Shown piece after piece: positions 1 to 12,800 of a stretch of 64,000 nt of DNA. Every line of letters begins with the position of its first letter. The stretch's first letter is position 1. A model generated the notes under the pieces. That model was not told the DNA's origin. It worked only from the letters and a program-made list of their open reading frames with translations, and ran no database searches. This stretch comes from Cynocephalus volans (Eukaryota > Chordata > Mammalia > Dermoptera > Cynocephalidae). The DNA lies in the NCBI RefSeq assembly GCF_027409185.1, contig NC_084464.1, forward strand, positions 48,459,095-48,523,094. The letters run 5' to 3'. The translations under genes and the position numbers were made by a program.

Positions 1-113
1 AGTCTGAGGGTGAGACCCAGGCACTGCTATTTGTTTTAAACTTTTTTAGATGATTTTACCGTACAGCCAGGTGTTTTTTTTGTCCAGTCAGGGTTGAGAA
101 CCACTGAGCTATG
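1..113 (+). repeat. MER5A-like hAT fragment
   Basis: Ends in ggttgagaaccactg, the terminal inverted repeat of the MER5/Charlie group, preceded by the degenerate gacccaggca...ccaggtg pattern of the same element. The left side is cut by the window edge. Confidence 0.6.
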
Positions 114-1610
114 TAAGTCATCTAGAAAATTCCAAGAAAGCATTGCTTTTTGGCTTTGGATTTCCACTTTCCTCAATAACTGTTTAAAAACAGCTGGACA
201 GAGATTGAGCATCGGGTGAAGTAATTAGTGTCTAAGGGGGTGTGGATTAACACACCTTTTCCCATGGATGGCTAAGAGACATCAGGCAGGCTTTTCTCTG
301 GGTATTATTTTGCTGCTGCTGACATTGTTCAAGCTGGTGGTTATGAAAATCAGCATCAAGAAAGCCTTGAACAGAGTAACCATTGTATTTGAGATTATAT
401 TCTGGGCAGTACTTGATTCTTCTTACACAGCCATAGGATTTTCATCCTTTCTGTAGTCACCTTATGAACAGACCTGACTCAGGGCTGTGGTCCAAATTAT
501 GCCACTAGGTGTCATCAAGAAGTGATGAATGGGTAAATGTAGAAGGATCGGAGGGTAAAATGTGGTGGGAAAATTTTGAGAGCATGTTTTCCACACTGAA
601 AGGACTCTGAAGGATCTGTTGGAAGACTGGACTGCAGGATGTCCTGAAAGTTTGCCCCAGTTTCTTAGGGATTCCTTATTCTCTCTAGCCTTGGGATTCT
701 TCTGTAACCTTACTTATTTATTTTATCTTATCTTTGCCTTTGAGGCTTTTCTTATATTTAAATACCTTGGCATCAGGTGGCCTCCCACGTCACATGACTT
801 TTCCTGAGACCTTTTTCCTGTATATAATCTAAAATTGACCATTCTGCTCTAATATTGTTCTCAAATAGATTGTTCTGGCTCCATCCCCTTCCTTTGTTAT
901 TTTCCCATGTGTTGTTTCAGAAGTCAGCAGAATTGAACCCTCCCCATAATTTTTTAGGCTAAATAGAAAGGGTGGTGAAAGGTTGGCCAGATTAGGCCCA
1001 AGGCAGTAGGTTACGACCAATCTGCCTGTTTCTATGCCCATCTTTATCTCCCTGTCCTTACTGTAACCAAATATAAGATAAAACCAGAAACAAAAGCCTA
1101 ATACCAAACCAGAGCTAAGATTTGATCTCTCCTGCTCCTTCATCCTCTGTGCCTTGTGGTCAAGCCCTGTGTCCCTCATATTTGGGTAGACCAGGGATTT
1201 TTTTTTCTGGCTGAAAGTAGGTAGCTGTAGTTGCCAGTGTAAACGTAAGTCTTAGTCCCAATTCAGAGTTCATCTCTGGCCTGTCCCCGCAAAGTTAAGT
1301 CTTTGATATGGGTTAAAGTGCCTACCAGTATTTTTTAACTCTAAATCCTGCATTTGTTTCAAGTCTATTTTAGGACATAGCCTCTCCATTTAGCATCCCT
1401 TGGTTAACCCAGCTCCACATGACATTGCTCTGCATTTATAGGTTGTGCTATATAATCCCACATTTACTTATTTGTGCCCTTGTGTTGTCCTTTCCACAGT
1501 CAGCTGCTAAAAGTTGTTTTTATATCTTCTTGTGCACTCAATATATTTACATTGTAAGATGCTGAGCAGAGACTCGAAGTGACTGTTGATAAATCAGTTG
1601 AGCCAGGACA
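114..1610 (+). other. RNF8: RNF8 intron, no recognised feature
   Basis: Unique-looking intronic sequence. Short open frames (268, 619, 829 on minus) have no family resemblance and are taken as chance. Confidence 0.6.
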
Positions 1611-1612
1611 TA

Positions 1613-1855
1613 GTAATAGTAGTGAACATTTATATACTACTGTGTGCCAGGCACTGTTCTAAGTATATTACATATGTTGTCTCATCAAATCCACATAAAT
1701 ACCATGAGGGAGAGACTATTATCATCCTTCATTTTGTAGATGGAATAACTGGGGCATAAAGAGGTCAGGAAACCTGCCCAAAGTCACATAGCTCTTGAGT
1801 GATGGAGCCAGATTACAGACCTAGGCAGTCTGACTCTAGTGTCCATACAGTATGA
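1613..1855 (-). repeat. MIR element (antisense)
   Basis: Typical MIR order in reverse: gtgccaggcactgttctaag, a tail of 'cattttgtagatgg', 'cctgcccaaagtcacatag', and 'ggcagtctgactctag'. Diverged, as expected for an old SINE. Confidence 0.85.
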
Positions 1856-1869
1856 ATTCATTAAAACCA

Positions 1870-4800
1870 TAAAAGTGAATAAGTATCAAGTATATTATAT
1901 ATGATTCATTGCAGAAAGTGTTTTACATGCATTGTCTCATTCATTCCTCACAGGAATAGTATGAGGTAGCTACTGTACTATCCCTATTTTATAGACAAAA
2001 CTGAGGCAGAGAGGTTAACTACATTGCCAAAGGCTGTGCAACTAATAAGCCCACGCTGGTGTAGTTGGGCTATAAACTCAAGACTGTCTGAGTACAGAGC
2101 TCCAGCTCTTTATTTTTTTTTAATTGAAACATAATTGATTGTACATATTTGTGGGGTACAGAGTTGCATATCAATACCTGTGTACAATATATGATGATCA
2201 AATCAGGATAATTAGTATATTCATCATTACAGAACATAATCGTTGTTTGTGACCCTTTACCAATTTCTTGTTAACCCTCCCCCTTTCCTACCTCTGATAA
2301 CCATGGTGCTGTTCTCTCCTTTTGAAAGTTCAGCACATTATTGTGATTGTTGTATCTTTGTTTCTTTTTTATTTATTTGTTTATTTTTTAGTCCCACTTA
2401 TGAGTTAGGACATGTGGTATTTCTTTTTCTGTGCCTGGTGTATTTCACTTAATTTTCTCCAAGTTCATCCTTGTTGCTGCAAATGGCAGAATTTCATTCT
2501 TTTTAATGGCTGAGTAGTATTCCATTGTGTATATATACCACATTTTTCTTGTCCAGTTGTCTGTTGATGGACATTTAGGTTGGTTCCATCTCTTGGCTAT
2601 TGTAAATAGAGTTGCCATGAACATGGGAGTGCAGATATCCCTTCAACATGATGGTTTCCATTCCTTTGGGTATATACTCCAGCAGTGCGATTGCTGGATC
2701 ATATGGCAATTTTATCTGTAGTTGTTTGAGAAAACTCCATACTGTTTTCCATAGTGGTTGTACTAATTTATAGTCCCACCAACAGTGTAGGATGGTTCCT
2801 CTTTCTCTGCATCCTTGTCAGCATTTGTTATTCTGTGTCTTTTTTATAATAGCCAGTCTAACTGGGTGAGATGATATCTCAGTGTGGTTTTGATTTGCAT
2901 TTCCCTGAGTGATGTTGAGCATATTTTCATGTATCTGTTGGCCGTTTGTGTGTCTTTGAGAAATGTCTCTTCAGCTCTTTTGCCCATTTTTTAATCAAGT
3001 TACTTGTTTTTTCACTGTTGTTTGAGTTCCTTGTATATTCTGGATATTAATCCCTTGTCAGATGCATAGTTTGCAAATATTTTCTCCCATCTGTAGGTTG
3101 TCTTTTCACCATGTTGATTGTTTCCTTTGCTGTGATAGTGTGATATAATCCCATTTGTTTACATTTTTCTTTTATTGCCTGTGCTTTGAAGGTCTTATTC
3201 ATAAAGTCTTTGCCCAGTCCTACATCCTACAGTGTTTCCCCTATGTTTTCTCCTAAGAGTTTTATAGTTTCAGGTCTTATATTTAAGTCTTTAATCCATT
3301 TTGAGTTGATTTGGGTGTATGGTGAGAAGTACAGGTCTAGTTTTATTCTTCTACATGTGGATGTCCAGTTTTCCCAGCACCATTTATTGAAGAGGCTGTG
3401 TTTTACTCAATGTATGTTCTTGGTGCCTTTGTTGAAGATCAGCGGGCTGTAAGTACATGGATTTATTTCTGGGTTCTCCATTCAGCTCCATTGGTCCATG
3501 TGTCTTTTTTTATGCCAGTACCATGCTGTTTTGGTTACTATAGCTTTGTAGTATAATTTGAAGTCAGGTAGTATAATGCCTATTGCCTTATTTTTTTCTG
3601 CTCAGGATTGCTTTGATTGTCAGGGTCTTTTATTTTTCCACATGAATGTTAGGATTGTTTTTTCTATTTCTGTGAAGAATGTCATTGGTATCTTGATGGG
3701 GATTGCACTGAATCTGTAGATCACTTTGGGTAGTATGGACATTTTCACGATGTTATTCTTCCAATCCATGAGCAGGGAATATCTTTCCATCATTTTGTGT
3801 CCTCTTTAATTTCTTTCAACAGTGATTTGTAGTTCTCATTGTAGAGATTTTTTACCTCCTTGATTAAATTTATTCCTAGTTACTTAATTTTTTTGGTGGC
3901 TATTGTAAACAGGCTTGCTTTCTTGATTTCTTGTTCTGCTGGTTTGTTGTTGGAGTATAAAAACACTACTGATTTTTGTGTGTTGATTTTGTATCCTGCA
4001 ACTTTACTGAATTTATCAGCTCTAAGAGTTTTTTGGTAGAGTCTTTAGGTTTTTCTGTATATAGGATCATGTCATCTGCAAATAGGGACAATTTGACTTT
4101 GTCTTTTCCAATTTGGATGCTCTTCATGTCTTTCTCTTGCCTGATTGCTCTGGCTAATACTTCCAGTGCTATGTTAAATAAGAGTGGTGAGAGTGGGCAT
4201 CCTTGTCTAGTTCCTGTTCTTAAGGGAAAAGCTGAAAGCTGAAGGCATTCAGGATGATTTTGGTGGTGGGTTTGTTGTATATGGGTTTTCTTGTGTTGAG
4301 ATATTTTCCATCTGTATCTGATTTGTTGAGAATCTTTATTATGAAGAGATGTTGAATATTGTCAGATGCTTTTTCTGCACCTATTAAGGTGGTCATATTT
4401 TTTGTCTTTGATTTAGTTGATGTGGTATATCACATTTATTGACTTGCATATGTTGAGTCATCCTTGCATCCCTGGAATGAATCCCACTTGATTATGATGT
4501 GTAATGTTTTTGATGTGCTGCTGTATTCTGTTTGCTATATTTTGTTGAGGATTTTTGCATCTGTGTTCATCAGAGATATTGGTCTGTAGTGTTTTGTTGT
4601 TGTTGTTGTTCTGTCTTTGATTTTGGTATCAAGGTGATGCTGGCCTCATAGAATGAGTTTGGAAGAAAGGCCTCTGTTTCAATTTTTTGGAATAGTTTGA
4701 AGACAATTGGTATTAATTCCTTTTTAAAGATTTGGTATAATTCAGCAGTAAAGCCATCTGGTCCCAGGCTTTTCTTTGTTGGGAGATTGTTGATTACTGC

Positions 4801-5780
4801 TTCAATCTCATTGATTGTTATTTGTCTGTTCAGGTTTTCTCTTTCTTCTTGGTTCAGTCTTAGTAGTTTGTATGAGTCCAGAAATTTATCCATTTCCTGC
4901 AGGTTTTCAAATTTGTTAGTGTTAGTTATTCATAATAGTCTCTAATGATTCTTGGTATTTCTGTGTTACCGGTTATAATGTCTCCTTTTTCATTTCTGAT
5001 TTTTGTTATTTGGGTCTTTTCTTTTTTCAATCAGTCTAGCTAATGGTTTGTGTATTTTGTTTATCTTCTCCAAAAACCAGCCTTTTGTTTCATTAATCTT
5101 TTGTTTCATTTTTTTTTTTTTTTTTGGTCTCAATTTCATTTAGTTCTGCTCTTATCTTAATTATTTATTTCCATCTACTAATTTTGGGATTGTATTGTTT
5201 TTGTTTCTCTACTTCTTTGAAGTGTAACATTAGGTTGTTTATTTGAAGTCTTTCTATTCTTTTGATGTAAGCATTTTTTTGCAATAAACTTCCCTCTTGG
5301 TACTGCTTTTGCAGTATCCCACTATTTGCTATATCTTTATTTTTTAAGAAAATAAAGTTTCTTAGTTTTAAATTTAATTAGTTTTAAGGAATTTTTTGAT
5401 TACCTGTTTAATTTCTTTTTTGACCCATAGGTCATTCAGGAACATGTTGTTTAATTTTCATGTGTAATATGAAAATTTGTATAGTTTCCAGAGTTTCACT
5501 TGTTATTGATTTCTAGTTTTAATGTGTTGTGGTCTGAAACGATAATTGAAATGATCTTAGGTTTTTAAAATTTGTGGAGACTTGATTTGTGACCTAACAT
5601 CTGGTCTATCCTGGAGAATGTTCTATATGCTGGAGAGAAGAAAGTATATTCTGTAGTTGTTGGATGAAATGTTCTATAGATGTCTGCCAAATCCAGCTGG
5701 TCTAAAGTATAGTTTAAATATTGTGTTTCTCTGTTAATCAGAGCTCTAGCTCTTAACCATTATGCTATATTGTCCATGGA
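1870..5780 (-). repeat. Second MIR (antisense), split by an L1
   Basis: MIR-like sequence runs to about 2110, is interrupted by the L1, and resumes near 5740 with the end of the MIR (tcttaaccattatgctata). Confidence 0.8.
2111..5738 (-). mobile_element. 5'-truncated L1 (antisense) in RNF8 intron
   Basis: The poly(T) start (tatttttttttaattg) is the reversed poly(A) end. The 3' UTR and ORF2 follow on the minus strand. A reverse-transcriptase piece is readable at 4570-4893 on minus ([22 protein letters not shown] then [12 protein letters not shown], the N-terminal RT region of ORF2). Other pieces show frameshifts and stops, so it is dead. Flanking copies of cagagctc(c/t)agctctt at about 2095 and 5739 are the target-site duplication within a MIR. 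ORF1 and the 5' UTR are missing. Confidence 0.9.
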
Positions 5781-6339
5781 CCTCTGTTGTTATTAATTGG
5801 GTCAGATCCCACCAGCAGTTTGACCCCAGTACAAAATATTGGTACTTTTGTTTGGTTTACGTGTACTAGGAATTGTTTTGCTTGTTCACTATTGAGGGAC
5901 TACATCCAGAGACAGTACTTGAGTGACTTTCCTGGTCAGGCCTACTTCATGGACCTTACCATTAGATGCTGCTTCCTTCACTAACAGCATTTTTTCCAGT
6001 CTTGGGCCATTGGCTCTAGTTTAGGTTAATAGGAGCTATTCACTTTCAGTTTCCTGTAGTGCTATTGCATTTGTTTGAGTAATTCATCCACAAGTAATAA
6101 GGTGATTCCTGCCTGGTTTATAGGCAGTTCTCTGTGGAGGCATGAATGTGAAATATAGGTAAAAAGCCAAAGTCATGTTTGAAGAATGCTGTTTCTAAGG
6201 ATGGTGGTTTATGAACCTTTCTTATTTGTTCCCAAGGGTTTTCCTTCTGAAAAGGCAGAAGGATTTGCAGCAGCAGAAGAGAAATTTCATTAAGAGGAAA
6301 ATCATGAAGTTTATTTCATCTCTCTTTCCCTTTCCCCAG
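5781..6339 (+). other. RNF8: RNF8 intron before exon 6340
   Basis: No feature beyond the polypyrimidine tract and acceptor at 6320-6339. Confidence 0.6.
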
Positions 6340-7080
6340 AGTCTGAATGGTGTTTGGCTGAACAGAGAGCGTCTGGAACCTTTAAAGGTCTATTCCATCC
6401 ATAAAGGAGACCACATTCAGCTCGGGGTGCCTCTGGGAAATAAGGAGAATGCGGAGTATGAATATGAAGTTACTGAAGAAGACTGGGAGAAGATGTACCC
6501 CCATCTTCCACCAAAGAGTGACCAGATGATGGGAAAAAATAAGGACTTGAGAAGTAAAAGGAAATTTAGTTTGGATGAATTAGAGGGTCCTGGAGCTGAA
6601 GGCCCCTCAAATTTGAAATCCAAAATAAGTAGAGTGTCTTGTGAACTGGGTCAGCCAGTAAAGTCACATGAGAAAGATGAAGTGCCCAGTCAACCCTCTG
6701 AATATGTGGATTCTAAATTGACTTCTTTTGAGCCAAGTGGGAAGATCACAGGGGCTCATATTTACCCTGGCCCCCCCAAAGTTGTAGAGCTTGATAATAA
6801 GAAGCAGAAAGCCTCAAACCCTTCAGCATCTCAGAGCAGCTTATTGCTGTTTAAGGAGACCATGTCCAGGATTCTGAAGCTGAAAACAGTGATGCAGGAA
6901 AAACAGGTAGCTGTTCTGAATGTTAAAAAGCAGACCCAAGAAGGGAACTCAAAGAAAATAGTGAAAATGGAGCAGGAACTGCAGGATTTACAGTCCCAGC
7001 TATGTGTGGAGCAAGCTCAGCAACAGGCAAGAGTGGAGCTACTAGAGAAGACTTTCCAGGAAGACGAACAGCATCTCCAG
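6340..7080 (+). CDS. RNF8: RNF8 coding exon: end of FHA domain, linker, start of coiled coil
   Basis: 247 codons, phase 0 at both ends. The acceptor is a pyrimidine run ending ccccag at 6339 and the donor is CAG|gtacca at 7081. Translation starts SLNGVWLNRERLEP, the last strands of the FHA domain (about human residues 81-92), then an acidic stretch (NKENAEYEYEVTEEDWEKM), a Ser/Lys-rich linker with KRKFSLDEL, and a helical region rich in Q/E/K (ELQDLQSQL, EQAQQQARVELLEKTF), the start of the coiled coil. The open frame extends upstream to 6211, but that part is intronic: it precedes the acceptor and does not resemble RNF8. The exon appears about two residues longer than human, in the linker. 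Confidence 0.95.
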
Positions 7081-9351
7081 GTACCACACAGGAGGGAAAG
7101 GCAAGAGTGCCCCTCAGGGATGGGCAGGTGCTTTGTAAACCTCTGGCCAGAGCTATCTGTTTCTGGGCCAGGGACCAAATAGTGAGCACCAGGGACAGGA
7201 GATGGAATGGGAACAGAAAACTTTGAGATAAGAGACGGGGGTTGAATAAGGGGTTAAGACTTCAGCATGCTGATGAGATCAGGAGCCAGAGTTGGGGAGC
7301 CATGATAGGGTAACATGACTGGCATAACCAACAAGGACATAAGTGATCTCAGGATACAAAGCTGAGGCTTCTCAGAACCAAGGTAAATTTAGGGAGAAGT
7401 CAGATAAAGGTCAGGAAGCCACAAAAACCATGGTATACACCAATTAAACCAATAGTTGTCTTCATGACTTATTTATGTTCTATGATCAAAGCCAAATCAA
7501 TTAACCCCAAGCACCTGCAGGTCAGCTGGTTACTCTGCCCTTGTACCTGGAAGCTTGTTGGCTATGTAACTAATTCTGTAGCTAACCTAGGAGGTGGGAG
7601 GCAAGAAAGGCAGAAAATGTTTTTGTTTCTATCTTGAGTAGCCAGCATGTGAGGGGACAAGTATACCATGACTCTACTATTGGGTTGAGTGATAAGACAC
7701 CTTCCACAGTGCCTTTAGTAGGAAGGTAAACTAATGACTATCTTAACTATGTCAGGGTAAGACCAAAAGTGTTCCTATCCGCAAGTCATTTGCTTAGATG
7801 ACAAGCTTTTGCACAAAGCTAAGGCTAGAGCTGATTCTGCCCCTGCTCAAAATGTCAGTTCCCATCTGGCAGAAATCACACATTTTACTCCTACCCAGTA
7901 GCTGAGGTAATATTGAATGTCAAGAATTCCCCATTGTTGACTTAGAACTGAGAAGAACCAATCACGACTAAAGTGAATAAGCTTTTATCTTTTGTTTGGG
8001 TTGCTGAGGGCAAGGAACAACCAGGAGTAGTGTTGACTTATTTCTGAACAATTTATAGATTTCATTCTTATCTCTGCTATTCCCTTGAACCGGTAGTATT
8101 AGCAAAGGCCGAGGATTAAATAGGTCTTTTAGGGTATACGCTGGTTGCTTGTGTGCACCTTTTGCTTCCCTTATCCAGCCTAGACTAGTTCTTGAAATTA
8201 ATAGAGGGTGGGTTATGTCTACATATTTAATGTATCACACTTTCATCAGAGCAAAGCTCTCTTTAAAGCCTAATGTGTTTAGTAACAAAAGTTACTGTTC
8301 ATTAATATTTGTAGCTGCACCGGGCATGCTTCAAGGCATAGCTGCAAAATCTTTTTCTGTACCAAAATGTTAAAGCAAGGCGAAAGACTAGTTTAGAGAA
8401 TTTCTCCAGGTATGAGAAGGTCATGTATAAATTGCTCATTGTGAATTGTATCTAGCCCCTTGTATTAGCCGTGTTTCCCTCTGCCCACCAAGCCTTAGGG
8501 ATTTATCCTACCCCTGCTACTTGTTCAGAAGCTCATTTAACCTCGCTGCTTCACACAGATTTTTTTTTTGAGCACCCACTTTGCCTGGCACTATACATGG
8601 AAGTTTTTGTGGTTATAAAGATGCTTAATAATGGCTTTTTTCGCCATTCTCGTTGAGGAGGCAAGATGTGTTACACACATAATATTATAGGAGAACAGTT
8701 TTCAGTCAATCTATTAAACTAAAGAACAGTTCCAAGTTGGCTTGTTAAATGGGTAGGTAATTCTTCCAGAGGGAAGGGCCCAGAGGTTCTGTGGAAGGTG
8801 CTGGACATAGATTAATGATGCTGTGGAAGGCATCCACATTGGAGGGGACTGATTGAGGAAATATAGCATAAGTGCAGGCAAGGAGCAAGGAAGAGCAGTT
8901 TATAGGCTAACGGTGGTAGAGACTCAGAATGAAGAGATAGGATGGCCAGAATTACAGGAAGAAACATGGTGGATCTTGTGAGTGATATAGCACAGGGAAT
9001 TATATCTGAGTTTAGATATTTGGTGGCTCGTAACTTCTCAGTTTACATCCTTTTGGGAGTCATGGCATTAGCCAGTGAAGAAGGTTTGGACTGTTAGCCC
9101 ATAGTTTTTCTGGAACAACCCAAGTGGTGGCTTGAGGGTGACAGTTCTGAGTGTGCTGTATTTGAACAGATAGCTCTGTTCAAATCCTTTACTGCCAACA
9201 GATTGAAGTAAAATGAGAGATTTTCCACCTGCTCCCTGCCTCCTGTTGTTTCCAGATGCTCACACTAGCTGGTCTACTGTGTTTGTTGCTGGATTTTGTT
9301 CCTTTTTTCCCTTCCTGCAGGGAAAACATCCATTTTGTTTTGGCTTTGCAG
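7081..9351 (+). other. RNF8: RNF8 intron
   Basis: About 2.3 kb. The stretch 7240-8420 may be an old repeat, but no family was recognised. Small open frames at 8149, 8471, 9213 and 9256 have no support; the last two overlap the real exon at 9352 in other or extended frames. Confidence 0.55.
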
Positions 9352-9414
9352 GGTTTGAAGAAAGAGCAGGGAGAAGAGGACCTGAAGCAACAGCTGGCTC
9401 AGGCTCTGCAGGAG
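9352..9414 (+). CDS. RNF8: RNF8 coding exon: coiled coil
   Basis: 21 codons, phase 0/0, bounded by tttgcag at 9351 and GAG|gtaact at 9415. It encodes GLKKEQGEEDLKQQLAQALQE, matching the coiled-coil segment of RNF8 and too short to stand out as an ORF. The heptad-like spacing of L residues (DLKQQLAQALQE) continues the helix begun in the previous exon, which serves in self-association and partner binding in the family. Confidence 0.93.
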
Positions 9415-12136
9415 GTAACTTATCTCTTGCCACTGTGCTGAGATTATAGCAGGCTGTGGAGTGGGGAGCAGCCAGGCATCACGTGGCTGCTGGCTGCCTC
9501 TGCTGCTTAGCCCTCACCTCTGTGGCATCTCCAGTCTGTAAACAGAGCAGGAGGCAGCTGCTCACATCATCAGGTCAGAGATTTGGAGCCTCACGGACAT
9601 GCCAGACCGCAGCGTGAAGATTTACATCTTCATCTGAGCAGAAATTGCTCTGGTGAAGATGGAACAGAGCCTGTAGCAATTAGGAGGCTTTCTGGGGAAT
9701 GGCTCTACTTCCAGAAAGGTGTAGGCAGCAGAGGGGAAATGTAAGCTATGACTTGGCCATCATGGCCTGTGATGGCCCCCATTACCTCACTGTCCCTGAG
9801 CTTTAGCCATCCAGAAATCAATCAAGAATGTTCCATGTAAGCATTTAGGTCATGTTGAGAATATGCAGTTTAATAGTCAGCAAACAGTGATTTAACAAAA
9901 GAGTAAAGCTCACAGGAATAAAATTCTGCTAAAAGATTGCCTGTAATTTATTTCATTTAACTTGAGTACTTCTCTCATTTGATTATTTTTTATGTGTTCT
10001 TTTGCATCTTAAATACCTGTTTTATCATCTATCTTTATGTTTTGTAATTTGATGCAAGTTTAGTCAGGAGGCTAGACTATGGGATGGAATTAGGGATGAT
10101 TCAAATCTCTTTGAGAAGAGTGAGCAAATCCCATTAGAATTTATTCAGGGGGATTTGGATTTATCCTTCTGTTCTTTTATTGAATATCTACCTCCCAACC
10201 TTATAATGCTAATAGTCACATAGTAGTGTAAGCATGGCAGCGTGCCTGCCTTGATTTCTTTGGGGGATGCACAAATTGCTCTGGAAAGAACCAAAGTCAC
10301 TGACTAGAGGGAGTGAGTAGGTGCGGGTGTGGCTAAAAGGATAGATGCATACTCGATCTTGAGTATGTGTCTGCTATGTTTCTGCAGCATCGTGCTCTAA
10401 TGGAAGAGCTAAATCGCAGCAAGACGAACTTTGAAGCAATCATTCAAGCCAAGAACAAAGAATTGGAGCAGACCAAGGTACTGGAAAGAAGATGGAGGTT
10501 TAGAATTTGGTTAGTACATGCAACTCAGCCTTTTCAGCGGTCCAAGGGTTGCTGTGGTGAATGAAGAGAGATTATGGCTGCTCCTTGCCTCGGGGGAAAT
10601 AATCTGTAAAATTATTCATGCCTATGGAAGGTTCTGCCTGTAAGACAACATCTATTTCTTTCCCTTGTTCAGAAGCAAAATGCTTGGGATGAAGCACTTG
10701 GATCCTGTGTTTTCTAGTCCTGTGTCTGTGGTAGATGCTCCTTCAGGGTGTGTCACTGATGCAGACTAAGGAGTGTTATAGTCAAAGATGAAAAATAGTT
10801 CATCTTGATGCATTTGTAGAATTCCTTCCCACATCAAATCAGTAGAACTCTTAAATTAGGGGTTATAAACTTAGATTCCCACCAGGGCGAGACTAGCAAC
10901 AAGGGTGAGTGAAGTGGCCTGGGTATAAGAACCAGTAGGGAGCTGTGAGAACTGTAGCACACTGGAACGGGTGCTCGCCCCTAACCCCTACCCCAGGAGG
11001 CAGCTCTTCTCTGCTCAGCCATTGTTGCCATCCAGAAATGTAGGCCCAATGTCATCAGAATTTCCGATTTTTCCACAACACATAGAAATCCAAATGTTCT
11101 TGTGAAATATCGCAGTTTTCAAATATTGGCAACAAGTTCAGTTGTATGTGTTTTTTGGTATTATGAAGATCAAATTAAACAAGTGTGCAGACTGGATCCA
11201 GTCCATAGGCCACCAGTTTGCAACCTCTGTCTTCAGATTAATGCCTGGGTCTGATTACATCTCTCATTCCACCCTACTCCACATGCAGACCTAGAACTGA
11301 GTACAGAAAGAAGGGGACTCTTTTTTTCAGTTGGTTTGGTATCCTTATTCTCTGTTTAAATCACATAGTACCTTTTTCCCCATCCTCTAAGAAAGTACCA
11401 CATCTTTCTAAACCCAGTCATTCATAAGTTTTCATGGAACTTGACTCTAGTTAAGAATGGGTCCAGATCCTCTTCACTGCCCTAAGCAGTCTGACAGTCT
11501 GCTTTGCTTGGAAGAGAAAATAAAAGGTGAAAAATGAACCAACCACTCAGTATACCCCAAATGGCTTTTTCTCTCCCCCTCAGGGGCTCTTGATGCTCTT
11601 GGGGGATGAGGTACTAACTTAAATAAATGTCTGTTTCAAGAGAGCATGCCTAGGATCCTCCCTAAAAAGTATGTCCACAAGCAGTCTGACCTCTTGGGGA
11701 AAGCACATTGCACTACAGACCCCTGCAGGAGTAGGAAGTGACAAGAATCACAAAGCTTGGATCTGGAAAGTTCTTGAAGAGGCCATCTCTCCAGCCTCCT
11801 ACCTCAGGGGAATATAGGTATTATCCTTATGTCATAAAGGAAGCAGCTGCAAAGAACTACAAGGGACCTGTAACTAATTCAGGCTTCCTATCTGTCTGGA
11901 CTATTCTTCGTGTCTTTCTTGTCCAGTGATTACATCTTTCATCCCACCCCCCTCCACATACAGACCTGGACCTTTTAATTTAGGATGATTTCATATCAGT
12001 TCTGAACTGCACCTTGCTATAGAATACTTAATGCCTCGTTCTGATCATGGTGGGGTAAGTATGCCACTTTCATTTTTTTCTCATTTTGTTAATTTTGGAG
12101 GAGACAGAAACTACAGTGCAAATACTGAATAAGTAG
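9415..12136 (+). other. RNF8: RNF8 introns around exon 10388, with a short duplicated block
   Basis: Apart from exon 10388-10477 this is unique-looking intron. A ~44 base block starting tgattacatct occurs at 11252-11294 and again, diverged, at 11928-11970. Confidence 0.55.
10388..10477 (+). CDS. RNF8: RNF8 coding exon: coiled coil
   Basis: 30 codons, phase 0/0, after ttctgcag (10387) and before AAG|gtactg (10478). It begins HRALMEELNRSKTNFEAI and ends KNKELEQTK, a charged helix that continues the coiled coil. Human has HWALMEELNRSKKDFEAI at the same place. Confidence 0.94.
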
Positions 12137-12471
12137 TGTTTTAGTCTGTTTGGGCTGCTATAACAAAATACGATAAACTGGGTAGCTTTTAAACAACAGA
12201 AATTAATTTTTCACAGTTCTGCAGGCTGTGAAGTACAAGATCAAGGTGCTTGCAGGTCTGGCATCTGGTGAGGGTGCATCTTCTGCTACACAGATGGTGC
12301 CTTCTCACTGTGTCCTCACATGGTGGAAGGGGCAAACAAGCTCCCTTGGGCCTTTTAAAAGGCCACTAATCACCTCCGAAAGGCCTTATCTCTTAACATT
12401 ATCACATTGAGGATTAGGTTTCAATATATGAATGGAGAGGAGGGGAAGACACACAAACATAGACCATAACA
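12137..12471 (-). mobile_element. Solo MaLR LTR, MLT1-like (antisense)
   Basis: Runs from TGTTTTAGTCTGTTTGGGCT to CATAACA. Internal pieces 'ggctgctataacaaaatac', 'cacagttctgcaggctgtga', 'tgtcctcacatggtgga' are typical of MLT1 read in reverse. 335 bp. No clear five-base duplication remains. No internal region or coding sequence. Confidence 0.8.
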
Positions 12472-12692
12472 GGCTGGGAAAGGAAAGAAAGGAAGTTAGT
12501 GCTCTATATTAGAAAGCAAATCTTGAGCACCTCCCACAGGGAAAGTGTTTTATTCTTGGTTGCTGTGCCAGAATGAATTTTTAAATTAGACTTCTGAATC
12601 CTGCTCTAGACAATTAACCCTGCTCCCTTGCCCTGTTTTGCATTCTTGTTGTTTTTCCCAAGTGACAGATTGGGGTTGTATTGTCTTTGCAG

Positions 12693-12800
12693 GAAGAGAA
12701 GGAGAAGGTGCAAGCACAGAAGGAGGAAGTTCTTAGCCACATGAATGATGTGCTAGAGAATGAGCTCCAATGTATTATTTGCTCAGAATACTTCATTGAG
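12693..12800 (+). CDS. RNF8: RNF8 coding exon: coiled-coil end and first RING cysteine pair
   Basis: 36 codons, phase 0/0, after tttgcag (12692) and before GAG|gtaatt (12801). Translation begins EEKEKVQAQKEEVLSHMNDV and ends ENELQCIICSEYFIE. The CIIC is the first zinc-binding pair of the C3HC4 RING. The intron therefore splits the RING domain between the first pair and the rest. Confidence 0.95.

Noticed and set aside
6211..6339. Upstream extension of the RNF8 exon frame as a possible start of a separate 323-codon protein
   Set aside because: A clear acceptor at 6339 and the RNF8 match begin exactly at 6340. The upstream residues do not match RNF8, and the end after 7080 reads into the intron.
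1..6339. Search for the RNF8 exons encoding the first 80 residues
   Set aside because: No stretch translating to the FHA start was seen. They are expected to the left of the window.
7240..8420. Possible mitochondrial or LTR-derived insert in the RNF8 intron
   Set aside because: Some phrases looked familiar, but no gene order, termini or duplications could be established from the sequence alone.
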